Assembly (NCBI RefSeq): GCF_036700095.1
Contig: NZ_CP144918.1
Coordinates: 2,605,001 to 2,669,000 of the forward strand
DNA from: Pelagerythrobacter marensis
GTDB lineage: Bacteria; Pseudomonadota; Alphaproteobacteria; Sphingomonadales; Sphingomonadaceae
Length of the DNA stretch: 64,000 nucleotides
Direction of reading: 5' to 3'
Positions 41,627 to 49,925 of this stretch are shown here, piece after piece (position 1 is the first letter of the stretch; each line of letters starts with the position of its first letter). Under the pieces are notes generated by a model that did no database searches, was not told the origin of the DNA, and worked only from the letters and a program-made list of their open reading frames with translations. The position numbers and the translations under genes are program-made.

Positions 41627-42988
41627 ATGGCGAAATTCACCTTCAACCTGCCCGATATCGGCGAAGGCATCGCCGAAGCCGAAATCGTCGATTGGCACGT
41701 CAAAGTCGGCGACACCGTCGAGGAAGACGATCGCCTGGCCGACATGATGACCGACAAGGCGACGGTCGAGATGGAAAGCCCGGTGGCGGGCAAAGTCGTC
41801 GAAGTCGCGGGCGAAGTCGGCGACACGATCGCGATCGGTTCTATGCTGGTGGTGATCGAGGTCGAAGGCGAGGTGCCCGACGACGTCGCCGGCGAAGAGG
41901 CGGCTCCCGCGCCCAAGGCGGACGAGGTCGAGGAGCGGATCGAGGTGGAAAACCCCGACGCGAGCGACGCAGACGATGCGATTGCGGCGGAAAAGGCCTC
42001 TCCCCCTCCAGCGAAGGGGAAGAGCCGCGAAGCGGCGGAGGAAGAGGGGGGCGTAGACGAGGCTCCGCGCTCCTCCAGCCTCTCCGCTCAAGGGCAAGGG
42101 GGGCGGAAGGTCCTTGCTTCTCCCGCCGTCCGCGCCCGAGCGAAGGATCTCGGTATCGATCTCGCGGAAGTAAAACCGGCCGCCGACGGCCGCGTGCGCC
42201 ACGCCGATCTGGATGCCTTCCTGTCGTACAACGCAGGCGGGGGGTTTTCCTCCGCAGGTCGCACGCGGGCGGACGAAGAGGTCAAGGTCATCGGCCTTCG
42301 CAAGCGCATCGCGCAGAACATGGCCGAGGCCAAGCGCAACATTCCGCATTTCTCCTATGTCGAGGAATGCGATGTTACCGATATGGAGCGTCTGCGGGCC
42401 GACCTCAACGCGAACCGGGGAGACGATCGGGATTCTCGGCCGAAGCTGACCATGCTGCCGCTCCTGATCACGGCGATCTGCAAGACTCTGCCCGATTTTC
42501 CGATGATCAATGCGCGCTTCGACGACGAGGCCGGCGTGGTTACCCGTCACGGTGCGGTTCACCTGGGCATGGCGACGCAGACCGACAAGGGATTGATGGT
42601 CCCGGTCATCCGCGATGCACAGGCGAAGAACCTGTGGCAACTCGCGCGCGAGATCGTGCGACTGGCGAATGCGGCGCGCGACGGTTCGGCCAAATCGGAG
42701 GAGCTTTCGGGCTCGACGCTGACCGTGACCTCGCTCGGCCCGCTGGGCGGGGTTGCCACCACGCCGGTGATCAATCGCCCCGAAGTGGCGATTATCGGGC
42801 CCAATCGCATCGTCGAACGCCCGATGTTCGTTCCCGACGGGATGGGCGGCGAACGGATCGAGAAGCGCAAGTTGATGAACATCTCGATCAGCTGCGACCA
42901 CCGCGTGGTCGATGGCTGGGACGCGGCGAGCTTCGTCCAGGCGCTCAAGCGGCTGATCGAAACGCCGGCCCTGCTTCTGGCCAACTAG
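41627..42988 (+). CDS. bkdB: Dihydrolipoamide acyltransferase (E2) of the branched-chain complex
   Basis: A 453-residue E2 core. The lipoyl domain is N-terminal with Lys44 in DKATVEME; the peripheral subunit-binding domain is near LASPAVRARAKDLG (about 165-200); the catalytic domain ends with SCDHRVVDGWDAASF (His and Asp of the active site). The linker between lipoyl and binding domains (about residues 124-163) is unusually low-complexity and its DNA looks like a palindromic repeat element, see 41997-42115. Confidence 0.96.
   Translation: MAKFTFNLPDIGEGIAEAEIVDWHVKVGDTVEEDDRLADMMTDKATVEMESPVAGKVVEVAGEVGDTIAIGSMLVVIEVEGEVPDDVAGEEAAPAPKADEVEERIEVENPDASDADDAIAAEKASPPPAKGKSREAAEEEGGVDEAPRSSSLSAQGQGGRKVLASPAVRARAKDLGIDLAEVKPAADGRVRHADLDAFLSYNAGGGFSSAGRTRADEEVKVIGLRKRIAQNMAEAKRNIPHFSYVEECDVTDMERLRADLNANRGDDRDSRPKLTMLPLLITAICKTLPDFPMINARFDDEAGVVTRHGAVHLGMATQTDKGLMVPVIRDAQAKNLWQLAREIVRLANAARDGSAKSEELSGSTLTVTSLGPLGGVATTPVINRPEVAIIGPNRIVERPMFVPDGMGGERIEKRKLMNISISCDHRVVDGWDAASFVQALKRLIETPALLLAN
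41997..42115. repeat. Palindromic element in frame inside the E2 linker
   Basis: The stretch CCTCTCCCCCTCCAGCGAAG...GGAAG, then GCCGC-GAA-GCGGC, then a second CCTCTCC...AAGGGG block resembles an intergenic palindromic repeat rather than normal coding sequence. Its size (about 118 bp) and GCGAAGCGG core are shared with the element between gap and pgk. It stays in frame and encodes a Ser/Glu/Gly-rich linker. Confidence 0.55.
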
Positions 42989-43013
42989 GATCGTTTCGAA
43001 AGGGGCGGTCCGC

Positions 43014-43460
43014 CTACCGCACGATCGCGCTGTAGGTCAGGCGTGCCGGGCGCCCGCCTCTGAAACGCCAGCGCAGATGCGTCACGTCTTCGGGCGAGGC
43101 AAGCCGCATCGTGCCGCCGTCCGCGATCCGCAGCGTGCCCAGGCGGCCCCAGTTGCGCCCGCCGTCGACCGAAACCTCGACCTCTTCGGAGCTGGATTCC
43201 TGAAACGCCAGCGGCGCCGGCACCGGGCTGGAGAGCGTCAGCGGCGCGCCGGCGTGCGACGCGCGCGTTTCCACCATCAGTATGACTTTGTCGCCCCTGC
43301 GAAGCGCGTCGGCCGGCTCGATCGTGCGAGCGCGCGTTCCGTCGGGGCTCACGACGGTTCGCTCGACATATACGGCCCGCGAAATACCGTTGGCCGGTTG
43401 AGCCGACAGGCTGCCTGCGACAAGCCAGGCGCAGCCGCCGATCGCAATGCCGATACGCAT
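43014..43460 (-). CDS. Exported protein of unknown function
   Basis: A 148-residue protein with a signal peptide (MRIGIAIGGCAWLVAGSLSA) and a beta-rich mature part that ends LTYSAIVR. It contains VYVERTVVSPDGTRARTIEPADALRRGDKV, a segment often seen in uncharacterised exported proteins of sphingomonads, split here by family memory only. ATG at 43460 is chosen because the signal peptide starts there. It is convergent with the bkd operon. Confidence 0.7.
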   Translation of the reverse strand: MRIGIAIGGCAWLVAGSLSAQPANGISRAVYVERTVVSPDGTRARTIEPADALRRGDKVILMVETRASHAGAPLTLSSPVPAPLAFQESSSEEVEVSVDGGRNWGRLGTLRIADGGTMRLASPEDVTHLRWRFRGGRPARLTYSAIVR

Positions 43461-43575
43461 GAAAAGTCCCCTCGTGTCGTCGGCAAGACGATGCCGGAGA
43501 GGAACGAAAATATGGTTAACGCAGCGTGTCGCCGCGGTCTCTGCAAGGCCTGTGAAAAAGCCGCGCGCAAGTGGA

Positions 43576-43604
43576 TTGACAGCCCTCGCGGCCTGCCCTA
43601 GTGG
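43576..43604 (+). promoter_or_regulatory. Promoter of tRNA-Asp
   Basis: The consensus -35 hexamer TTGACA (43576-43581) is followed after 17 bases by TAGTGG (43599-43604), about 35 bases before the tRNA. Confidence 0.65.
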
Positions 43605-43638
43605 CGCGGCTCCCAAGCGGCGCACCGCCCGAGAATGC

Positions 43639-43715
<77 letters not shown>

Positions 43716-43794
43716 CTTGGGGTTTTCCTCGATTCTTTCCGGTAACGTGCGGCGCTTATATGGCGACGCCGGCCCTTGTCTGCGGACCTGCGCG

Positions 43795-44010
43795 TCAGCC
43801 CCAGCGGCCGGTTTCCATCCAGACCAGAAACCGCTTGAGCGGCAGCAGCCAGATCACACCCAGTATCAGGTAGACCGGGGCCTGCGCCCACGCCGGCCAA
43901 TCGCCGATCAGTTCGGGAACGTAGCGGGCGATCAGCAGGCCGTAGACGGTCAGTCCGGCCAGCAGCGCGAGAATGCCGACCGGAAGGCGCCAGCTCGGTT
44001 GGTCGCGCAT
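43795..44010 (-). CDS. DUF2842 membrane protein
   Basis: A 71-residue protein with two membrane helices (about residues 10-30 and 45-63), matching the alphaproteobacterial DUF2842 family (opening RDQPSWRLPVGILALL). Function unknown. The ATG overlaps the stop of the upstream cyclo-ligase gene. Confidence 0.88.
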   Translation of the reverse strand: MRDQPSWRLPVGILALLAGLTVYGLLIARYVPELIGDWPAWAQAPVYLILGVIWLLPLKRFLVWMETGRWG

Positions 44011-44579
44011 CAGAACGGACCGTAGAGGCGCGTGGGGGTGACCACCGCATCGAGCGGCACATCGTGCTCTTCGACCGGAATATCCTCCGCCAGTTGAGCG
44101 TCCCAGGCGAGCCCGATGCGCAGGGTGTCCGGCCGGTCGGCCAGCCACCGGTCGTAGTGCCCGCCACCTTGCCCCAGCCGGTCGCCGCGCGCGGTGAAAC
44201 CGATCAGGGGGACGAACAGGACCTCGGGCTCCACTATCGGAGCTTCGGTTCCGGGCTGACGGATTCCGAACAGGCCGTCGACCAGGTCGCTTTCCCCGAA
44301 CGGATCGGTGTGGAGCGCGAACTGCATCGCTGCCTCGCGCGTGGAAAACCGCGGAAGCGCTATCCGATGGCCGCGTTCGGCGAAGAACCGCGCGTAGGAC
44401 GCCGCGGGCGCCTCTTCGCGATCGGCGAGATAGAGGCCGATCGTTGCCCCTTCGGCTATTCGTTCCAGCAAGGGCGCAGGGGGGCGGTGAAACACCAGCG
44501 CGCGAACCCGATCGGGCAGGGCGGCAACATGTTCGCGCCGCGCGATGCGAAGCGCCTTTCTCAGATCGGCCTTGGTCAT
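44010..44579 (-). CDS. 5-formyltetrahydrofolate cyclo-ligase
   Basis: A 189-residue enzyme that converts 5-formyl- to 5,10-methenyltetrahydrofolate with ATP. The N-terminal KADLRKALR, the VPLIGFTARGDRLGQGGGHYDRWLA signature and the LAWDAQLAEDIPVEEHD segment are characteristic. Gene order zapA, 6S RNA, cyclo-ligase is conserved in many proteobacteria. Confidence 0.96.
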   Translation of the reverse strand: MTKADLRKALRIARREHVAALPDRVRALVFHRPPAPLLERIAEGATIGLYLADREEAPAASYARFFAERGHRIALPRFSTREAAMQFALHTDPFGESDLVDGLFGIRQPGTEAPIVEPEVLFVPLIGFTARGDRLGQGGGHYDRWLADRPDTLRIGLAWDAQLAEDIPVEEHDVPLDAVVTPTRLYGPF

Positions 44580-44619
44580 TCTTCGCATATATCCGGGAAA
44601 TGGGGCGGCGGAACCACCA

Positions 44620-44770
44620 TGGGTCGTTTTCCGGGAAATCCTCTGACGCCTCGACGTCAGGTGGGCGCCGTATGCCCCGGCCCCCCGGACGAACCAGTGA
44701 ACCGGAGCAGGGACAGCTCCCTTCGGATTGCTTATAGCCTCAGGGATGTTCGATCGGATCGTGCCGGGCA
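44620..44770 (-). ncRNA. ssrS: 6S RNA (ssrS), approximate ends
   Basis: The 208-base gap between zapA and the cyclo-ligase gene holds no ORF, and this is the classical place of 6S RNA. The minus-strand transcript can fold into a long rod: AUCC near 44747 pairs with GGAU near 44637, and CUCCGG pairs with CCGGGG across an apical loop. 6S RNA mimics an open promoter and binds sigma-70 polymerase. Ends are estimates. Confidence 0.7.
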
Positions 44771-44787
44771 GTCCCGCCGCGCCCTAC

Positions 44788-45195
44788 TTAGGTGTTCGCA
44801 GCCTGCCCCTCAAGCTTGTCGGCACAAGTTTCGAGCAAGTCGGCGAAACGTTCGAGCGCGGGGGCCAGGTCGGGATCGTCGAACAGGCTCCCCGGCGGAG
44901 GCTGCGGATCGGCGCGAATTCGGGCAACTTCGTTCGCCAGTGTCTCCCGTTCGGCCTCCAGCGTCGCCAGTCTGGCGCGCAGGCTTTCGGCCGTATCGCG
45001 CTGCTCGCGCGCCTCGTCGGCCAGCAGGAGCGCGGCGAACAGCATGTTCTGCGCCTCCCTGGTCGAAATGTTATTGCCAAGCTGCTGAAATTTCCGGTCT
45101 ATCTCAAGGCCCAACTCCATGACGCGCGCTTCTTCGCCGTCGGCGCAGGCAATGGCATAGTCGCGGCCGCCGACCGACAGTGTGACCTCGCTCAT
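44788..45195 (-). CDS. zapA: Cell division protein ZapA
   Basis: A 135-residue ZapA that bundles FtsZ. The N-terminal globular domain (VTLSVGGRDYAIACADGEE) and the coiled coil with MLFAALLLADEARE are typical. The start overlaps the stop of the small upstream gene by 4 bases. Confidence 0.95.
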   Translation of the reverse strand: MSEVTLSVGGRDYAIACADGEEARVMELGLEIDRKFQQLGNNISTREAQNMLFAALLLADEAREQRDTAESLRARLATLEAERETLANEVARIRADPQPPPGSLFDDPDLAPALERFADLLETCADKLEGQAANT

Positions 45196-45389
45196 CGTTC
45201 GAGCCTTGCGATCAGTGCGTCGATCTCCTTCAGCGCACCGGCAGCCGCCTGGCTCAGCCGCTCGTGCCGTTCGGCCAGATCGGCGCTGGCGGCGGGGGGT
45301 GTTGCGCGCTCGGCATCGGCCACAGCGGCGATCCGCGCGAGCGCGGACTCGATGCGCTGGACGGCGCGTTCTATGCGCTGGTCAACCAT
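45192..45389 (-). CDS. Small coiled-coil protein upstream of zapA
   Basis: A 65-residue helical protein (MVDQRIERAVQRIESALARI... ending EIDALIARLER) that overlaps zapA by 4 bases. A small protein of this look often precedes zapA in sphingomonads; a role in division is a guess from context. The opposite long frame (45192-47540) is a shadow of tkt. Confidence 0.75.
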   Translation of the reverse strand: MVDQRIERAVQRIESALARIAAVADAERATPPAASADLAERHERLSQAAAGALKEIDALIARLER

Positions 45390-45578
45390 AAGACCAAAAT
45401 ATCGCAAATCCGTGACCGCGCAAAGCCTTGCCGCCGCCTGTTGATAACTCGATGCGACGGGCCGCGGGGAAGGGGCCGGTCCCCGCTGTTGACCTGCGCC
45501 CGCGGGTCCGCAAAGGGTTCCGCGCCCGAATCGTCGCGGGCAAGGTGCAGCATCACTACCGGCAGGAGCCCGCCCCGC

Positions 45579-47564
45579 ATGAGCCTCGACCCGACCCGAC
45601 TGGCGCCGATGGCCAACGCCATACGCGCGCTTTCCATGGACGCGGTGCAGGCAGCCAAATCGGGACATCCCGGGATGCCGATGGGCATGGCCGATGTGGC
45701 CACGGTGCTGTGGTCGAACTATCTGAAGTTCGATCCCGCGGCGCCCGAATGGGCCGATCGCGACCGCTTCGTGCTCAGCGCCGGGCACGGATCGATGCTG
45801 CTCTATTCGCTGCTGCACCTGTCGGGCTATGCGCGTCCCACGCTCGACGACATCCGCAATTTCCGCCAGCTCGGCAGCCCCTGTGCGGGGCACCCGGAAA
45901 ACTTCCTGCTCGACGGCGTCGAATCGACCACCGGGCCGCTGGGCCAGGGGCTGGCGATGGCGGTCGGCATGGCGATCGCCGAACGCCATCTCAATGCCGA
46001 GTTCGGCAGCGATCTGGTCGATCACCGGACCTGGGTGGTCGCTGGCGACGGCTGCCTGATGGAAGGGATCAACCACGAAGCGATCGGCATCGCCGGGCAC
46101 CTGAAGCTCGGCCGGATGATCGTGCTGTGGGACGATAACGCGATCACCATCGACGGATCGACCGATCTTTCCACCAGCGAGGACATTCGCACCCGCTATG
46201 CCGCGACCGGGTGGCATATCGTGTCGTGCGACGGGCACGATCCGGCCGACATCGGGCGCGCGATCGACGAGGCCCTGGCCGACGAGCGCCCCTCGCTGGT
46301 CGCCTGCCGCACGGTAATCGGCAAGGGTGCGCCGAACAAGGAAGGGAGCAGCGCGGTGCACGGTGCGCCGCTGGGGCCGGAGGAAGTCGCCGCCGCGCGC
46401 GAGAGCATGGGCTGGCACGCACCGGCGTTCGAAATCCCGGAGGACATCCTGGCCGACTGGCGCGCCACGGGCGAACGCGGCCGCGCGGCGCACGCCGAGT
46501 GGGAGGTCCGGCTCGCAGCGTCCGACCGGAAGGCGGAATTCGTACGCCGCATGGCGGGCGACCTGCCCACGGGCGACAAGGCGAAGCAGGCCTTTGCCGA
46601 ATGGCTGGCCCAGGATTACACCGTCGCCACTCGCAAGGCGTCGGAAATGGCGCTGGAAGTGCTCGTGCCGCTGCTGCCCGAAATGATCGGCGGCTCGGCC
46701 GACCTCACCGGATCGAACAACACCAAGACCAAGGCAATGGAGCCGCTGACCGCCGACGATTACGGCGGCCGCTACCTCTATTACGGTATCCGCGAATTCG
46801 GGATGGCGGCGGCGATGAACGGGATGGCGCTGCACGGCGGCGTGATCCCTTATGGCGGCACGTTCCTGATCTTCAGCGACTATTGCCGCAACGCCGTGCG
46901 CCTTTCGGCCTTGCAGCAAGTGCGGGCGATCTACGTCTTCACCCACGATTCGATCGGGCTGGGCGAGGATGGACCGACGCACCAGCCGGTCGAGCAGCTG
47001 ATGAGCCTGCGGCTGATCCCCAATCTCAACGTCTTCCGTCCCGCCGACGTGATCGAGACGGCCGAATGCTGGCAGCTCGCGCTCGAGGACAAGGACACGC
47101 CTTCGGTCCTCGCGCTCAGCCGCCAGAACCTGCCGCAGCTGCGCCATGGCGAGAGTTCCGGCGGTGAAATGCCGAGCGCGCGGGGCGCCTATCGCCTGCG
47201 CGCGGCGGGCGGCGAGCGCAAGGTCGTGCTGATCGCGACCGGCTCCGAAGTCCAGGTCGCCTGCGCCACCGCAGAAGCGCTGGAGGCGGACGGGATCGGG
47301 GCCGATGTCGTCTCGATGCCGTGCATGGAACTGTTCGCCGCGCAGGACGAAGCCTATCGCAGCGAAATCCTGCCGGCCGATGCGCTCAAGGTCTCGATCG
47401 AGGCCGGATCGACGCTGGGCTGGGAGCGTTATACCGGCACCGACGGGTTGCAGATCGGCCTCGACCGGTTCGGCGCCTCCGCCCCCGCCGGCGACCTGTT
47501 CGAAAAATTCGGCTTCACCGCCGAAGCCATTGTCCCACAAATCAAGGCCCGCCTGGGTCTCTAG
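45579..47564 (+). CDS. tkt: Transketolase
   Basis: A 661-residue transketolase moving two-carbon units in the pentose phosphate pathway. ThDP-binding GDGCLMEGINHEA, DGHD and the C-terminal VFTHDSIGLGEDGPTHQPVEQ segment are conserved. ATG at 45579 has CAGGAG upstream; the 105 codons of open frame before it are not supported. It begins a co-oriented tkt-gap-pgk group. Confidence 0.97.
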   Translation: MSLDPTRLAPMANAIRALSMDAVQAAKSGHPGMPMGMADVATVLWSNYLKFDPAAPEWADRDRFVLSAGHGSMLLYSLLHLSGYARPTLDDIRNFRQLGSPCAGHPENFLLDGVESTTGPLGQGLAMAVGMAIAERHLNAEFGSDLVDHRTWVVAGDGCLMEGINHEAIGIAGHLKLGRMIVLWDDNAITIDGSTDLSTSEDIRTRYAATGWHIVSCDGHDPADIGRAIDEALADERPSLVACRTVIGKGAPNKEGSSAVHGAPLGPEEVAAARESMGWHAPAFEIPEDILADWRATGERGRAAHAEWEVRLAASDRKAEFVRRMAGDLPTGDKAKQAFAEWLAQDYTVATRKASEMALEVLVPLLPEMIGGSADLTGSNNTKTKAMEPLTADDYGGRYLYYGIREFGMAAAMNGMALHGGVIPYGGTFLIFSDYCRNAVRLSALQQVRAIYVFTHDSIGLGEDGPTHQPVEQLMSLRLIPNLNVFRPADVIETAECWQLALEDKDTPSVLALSRQNLPQLRHGESSGGEMPSARGAYRLRAAGGERKVVLIATGSEVQVACATAEALEADGIGADVVSMPCMELFAAQDEAYRSEILPADALKVSIEAGSTLGWERYTGTDGLQIGLDRFGASAPAGDLFEKFGFTAEAIVPQIKARLGL

Positions 47565-47578
47565 CAGGAGCTTGTCAT

Positions 47579-48586
47579 ATGGCGACCAAGGTTGCGATCA
47601 ACGGATTCGGACGTATCGGGCGCCTCGTCGCGCGGGCCATCCTGGAGCGTGACGATCACGATCTCGAGCTTGTCTCTATCAACGACCTCGCCGACACTGC
47701 TTCCAACGCGCTGCTGTTCGGGTTCGACAGCACGCATGGCCGTTTTCCGGGGACGGTCGAGACCGATGGCAACGATCTGGTCGTCAACGGCAAGCGCATC
47801 CATGTGACCGCAGAGCGCGAACCGGGCAAGCTGCCGCACAAGGCGAACGGCATCGATATCGTGCTCGAATGCACCGGCTTCTTCCAGTCGGACGAGGCGA
47901 GCCGCCCGCATATCGAAGCGGGCGCGAAGCGGGTGCTGATCTCTGCCCCGGCCAGCGGCGTGTCGAAGACCATCGTGTTCGGCGTAAACCAGGATACGCT
48001 GACCGCCGACGACGACATCGTTTCCAACGCCAGCTGCACCACCAATTGTCTGGCCCCTGTGGCCAAAGTGCTGAACGACGCCGTGGGCATCGAACGCGGT
48101 TTCATGACCACGATCCACAGCTACACCAACGACCAGCGAATGCTCGACCAGATCCACAAGGATCTGCGCCGCGCCCGCGCCGGGGCGCAGAACATGATCC
48201 CGACCACCACGGGCGCTGCTCGTGCGGTCGGCCTGGTCCTGCCCGAGCTCAAGGGCAAGCTCGACGGCTCCTCGGTCCGCGTGCCGACGCCGAACGTCTC
48301 GCTGATCGATCTCGTGTTCACACCGGGCCGCGACACCGACGCGGACGAGCTGAACGCCGCGCTCAAGGCCGCGTCCGAAGGGGCGATGAAGGGCGTGCTC
48401 GACTATACCGACAAGCCGCTCGTTTCGAGCGACTTCAACCACTATCCGGCCAGCTCGACGGTCGACAGCCTCGAAACTTCGGTCATGGAAGGCAAGCTGG
48501 CGCGGGTCGTCAGCTGGTACGACAACGAATGGGGCTTCTCCAACCGGATGATCGACACCGCCGGTGTCATGGCTCGGTTGCTTTGA
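47579..48586 (+). CDS. gap: Glyceraldehyde-3-phosphate dehydrogenase
   Basis: A 335-residue GAPDH. NAD-binding INGFGRIGRL is at the start, the catalytic Cys in SNASCTTNCLAP is near residue 153, and the C-terminal WYDNEWGFSNRM is conserved. It begins 14 bases after tkt, with CAGGAG upstream. Confidence 0.98.
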   Translation: MATKVAINGFGRIGRLVARAILERDDHDLELVSINDLADTASNALLFGFDSTHGRFPGTVETDGNDLVVNGKRIHVTAEREPGKLPHKANGIDIVLECTGFFQSDEASRPHIEAGAKRVLISAPASGVSKTIVFGVNQDTLTADDDIVSNASCTTNCLAPVAKVLNDAVGIERGFMTTIHSYTNDQRMLDQIHKDLRRARAGAQNMIPTTTGAARAVGLVLPELKGKLDGSSVRVPTPNVSLIDLVFTPGRDTDADELNAALKAASEGAMKGVLDYTDKPLVSSDFNHYPASSTVDSLETSVMEGKLARVVSWYDNEWGFSNRMIDTAGVMARLL

Positions 48587-48593
48587 CGGCTTG

Positions 48594-48711
48594 CCCCTCC
48601 CGCTTGCGGGAGGGGCGCGAGACTTGCGGGCGCGAAGCGGTCGCCAGTCGCAGCGGGGTGGGCCCCTTGCGGGCCCATGCCCACCCCGACCCCTCCCGCA
48701 AGCGGGAGGGG
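48594..48711. repeat. 118-bp palindromic element between gap and pgk
   Basis: Both ends are 22-base hairpins made of the same 10-bp stem CCCCTCCCGC/GCGGGAGGGG (48594-48615 with TT loop, 48690-48711 with AA loop). The middle contains GGCGCGAAGCGGTCGCC and a GGGCCCC-TTGC-GGGCCC hairpin. The pgk ribosome-binding site follows directly on its right edge. It is a REP-like intergenic element of unknown role. Confidence 0.8.
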
Positions 48712-48725
48712 GGAAGGAGATGCAA

Positions 48726-49925
48726 ATGCCCAGGTTCAAAACTCTCGACGATCTCGGCGATGTGACCGGCAAGGTCGCGCTCGTGCGGGTCGACCTCAAC
48801 CTGCCGATGAAGGACGGTTCGGCGACCGACGTCACCCGGGTCGAGGCGAGCATGCCGACGATCCTCGAACTGGCGGACGGCGGTGCGAAAGTCCTGCTGC
48901 TGGCGCATTTCGGCCGGCCGAAGGGCGAGCGTCACTCCACCCTGACCACCAGCTTCGTCCAGGGCGACGTCGAACGGGTGCTGGGGCGCGAGATCATGTT
49001 CATTTCCGAAGTCGCGGGCCCGGTCGTCGAACAGTCGCTCTCCATCCTCCGCAACGGCGATATCGGCTTGCTCGACAACGTTCGCTTCTGGCCGGGCGAG
49101 GAAGCGAACGATCCCGGGTTCGCCAAAGGTATCGCGGCGCTGGGCGACTTCTACGTCAACGATGCCTTCTCCGCCGCGCACCGCGCCCATGCCAGCACCG
49201 AGGGGCTGGCACACCTGTTGCCCGCCTATGCCGGCCGCGCGATGGAGAAGGAACTGACCGCGCTCGACAAGGCGCTCGGCAATCCCGAGCAGCCGGTTGC
49301 GGCGGTGGTCGGCGGAGCCAAGGTCTCGACCAAGCTCGCCGTGTTGGAAAACCTGGTGGGCCGCGTGCAGCACCTGATTATCGGCGGCGGCATGGCCAAC
49401 ACCTTCCTCGCCGCGCGAGGCGTGGATGTCGGCAAGTCGCTCTGCGAACACGAGCTGACCGCCACCGCGAGCGCGATCATGGACAAGGCCGACCATGCCG
49501 GCTGCACCGTGCACTTGCCCTATGACGTCGTGGTGGCGAAGGAATTTGCCGCCAACCCGCCGGGCCTGCGCACTTGCAACGTGCACGAGGTCGCGCCCGA
49601 CGAGATGATTCTCGACATCGGCCCGCAGGCGACCGAGGCGCTGGCCGACGTGCTCAAGACCTGCCGCACGCTGGTGTGGAACGGTCCGCTCGGCGCGTTC
49701 GAGACCGAGCCGTTCGACACCGCCACCGTCGCGCTCGCCCGCACGGCGGCGGCGTTGACGCAGGACGGCTCGCTCGTTTCGGTGGCCGGCGGGGGCGATA
49801 CCGTCGCGGCGCTCAATCACGCAGGCGTGACGGGCGATTTCACTTATGTTTCAACCGCTGGCGGAGCTTTTCTCGAATGGATGGAAGGCAAGGAGCTGCC
49901 CGGCGTTGCGGCACTGATGCATTGA
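48726..49925 (+). CDS. pgk: Phosphoglycerate kinase
   Basis: A 399-residue enzyme with substrate-binding RVDLNLPM, AHFGRPKGE and nucleotide-binding GGAKVSTKLAVL and GGGDTVAAL segments. ATG at 48726 is preferred over the ATG at 48720 since GAAGGA is properly spaced from the former. Confidence 0.97.
   Translation: MPRFKTLDDLGDVTGKVALVRVDLNLPMKDGSATDVTRVEASMPTILELADGGAKVLLLAHFGRPKGERHSTLTTSFVQGDVERVLGREIMFISEVAGPVVEQSLSILRNGDIGLLDNVRFWPGEEANDPGFAKGIAALGDFYVNDAFSAAHRAHASTEGLAHLLPAYAGRAMEKELTALDKALGNPEQPVAAVVGGAKVSTKLAVLENLVGRVQHLIIGGGMANTFLAARGVDVGKSLCEHELTATASAIMDKADHAGCTVHLPYDVVVAKEFAANPPGLRTCNVHEVAPDEMILDIGPQATEALADVLKTCRTLVWNGPLGAFETEPFDTATVALARTAAALTQDGSLVSVAGGGDTVAALNHAGVTGDFTYVSTAGGAFLEWMEGKELPGVAALMH

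Noticed and set aside
45192-47540. A 782-codon minus-strand open frame opposite transketolase
   Set aside because: It is the antisense of a clear tkt gene in GC-rich DNA; only its last 65 codons, before tkt starts, are accepted as a gene.
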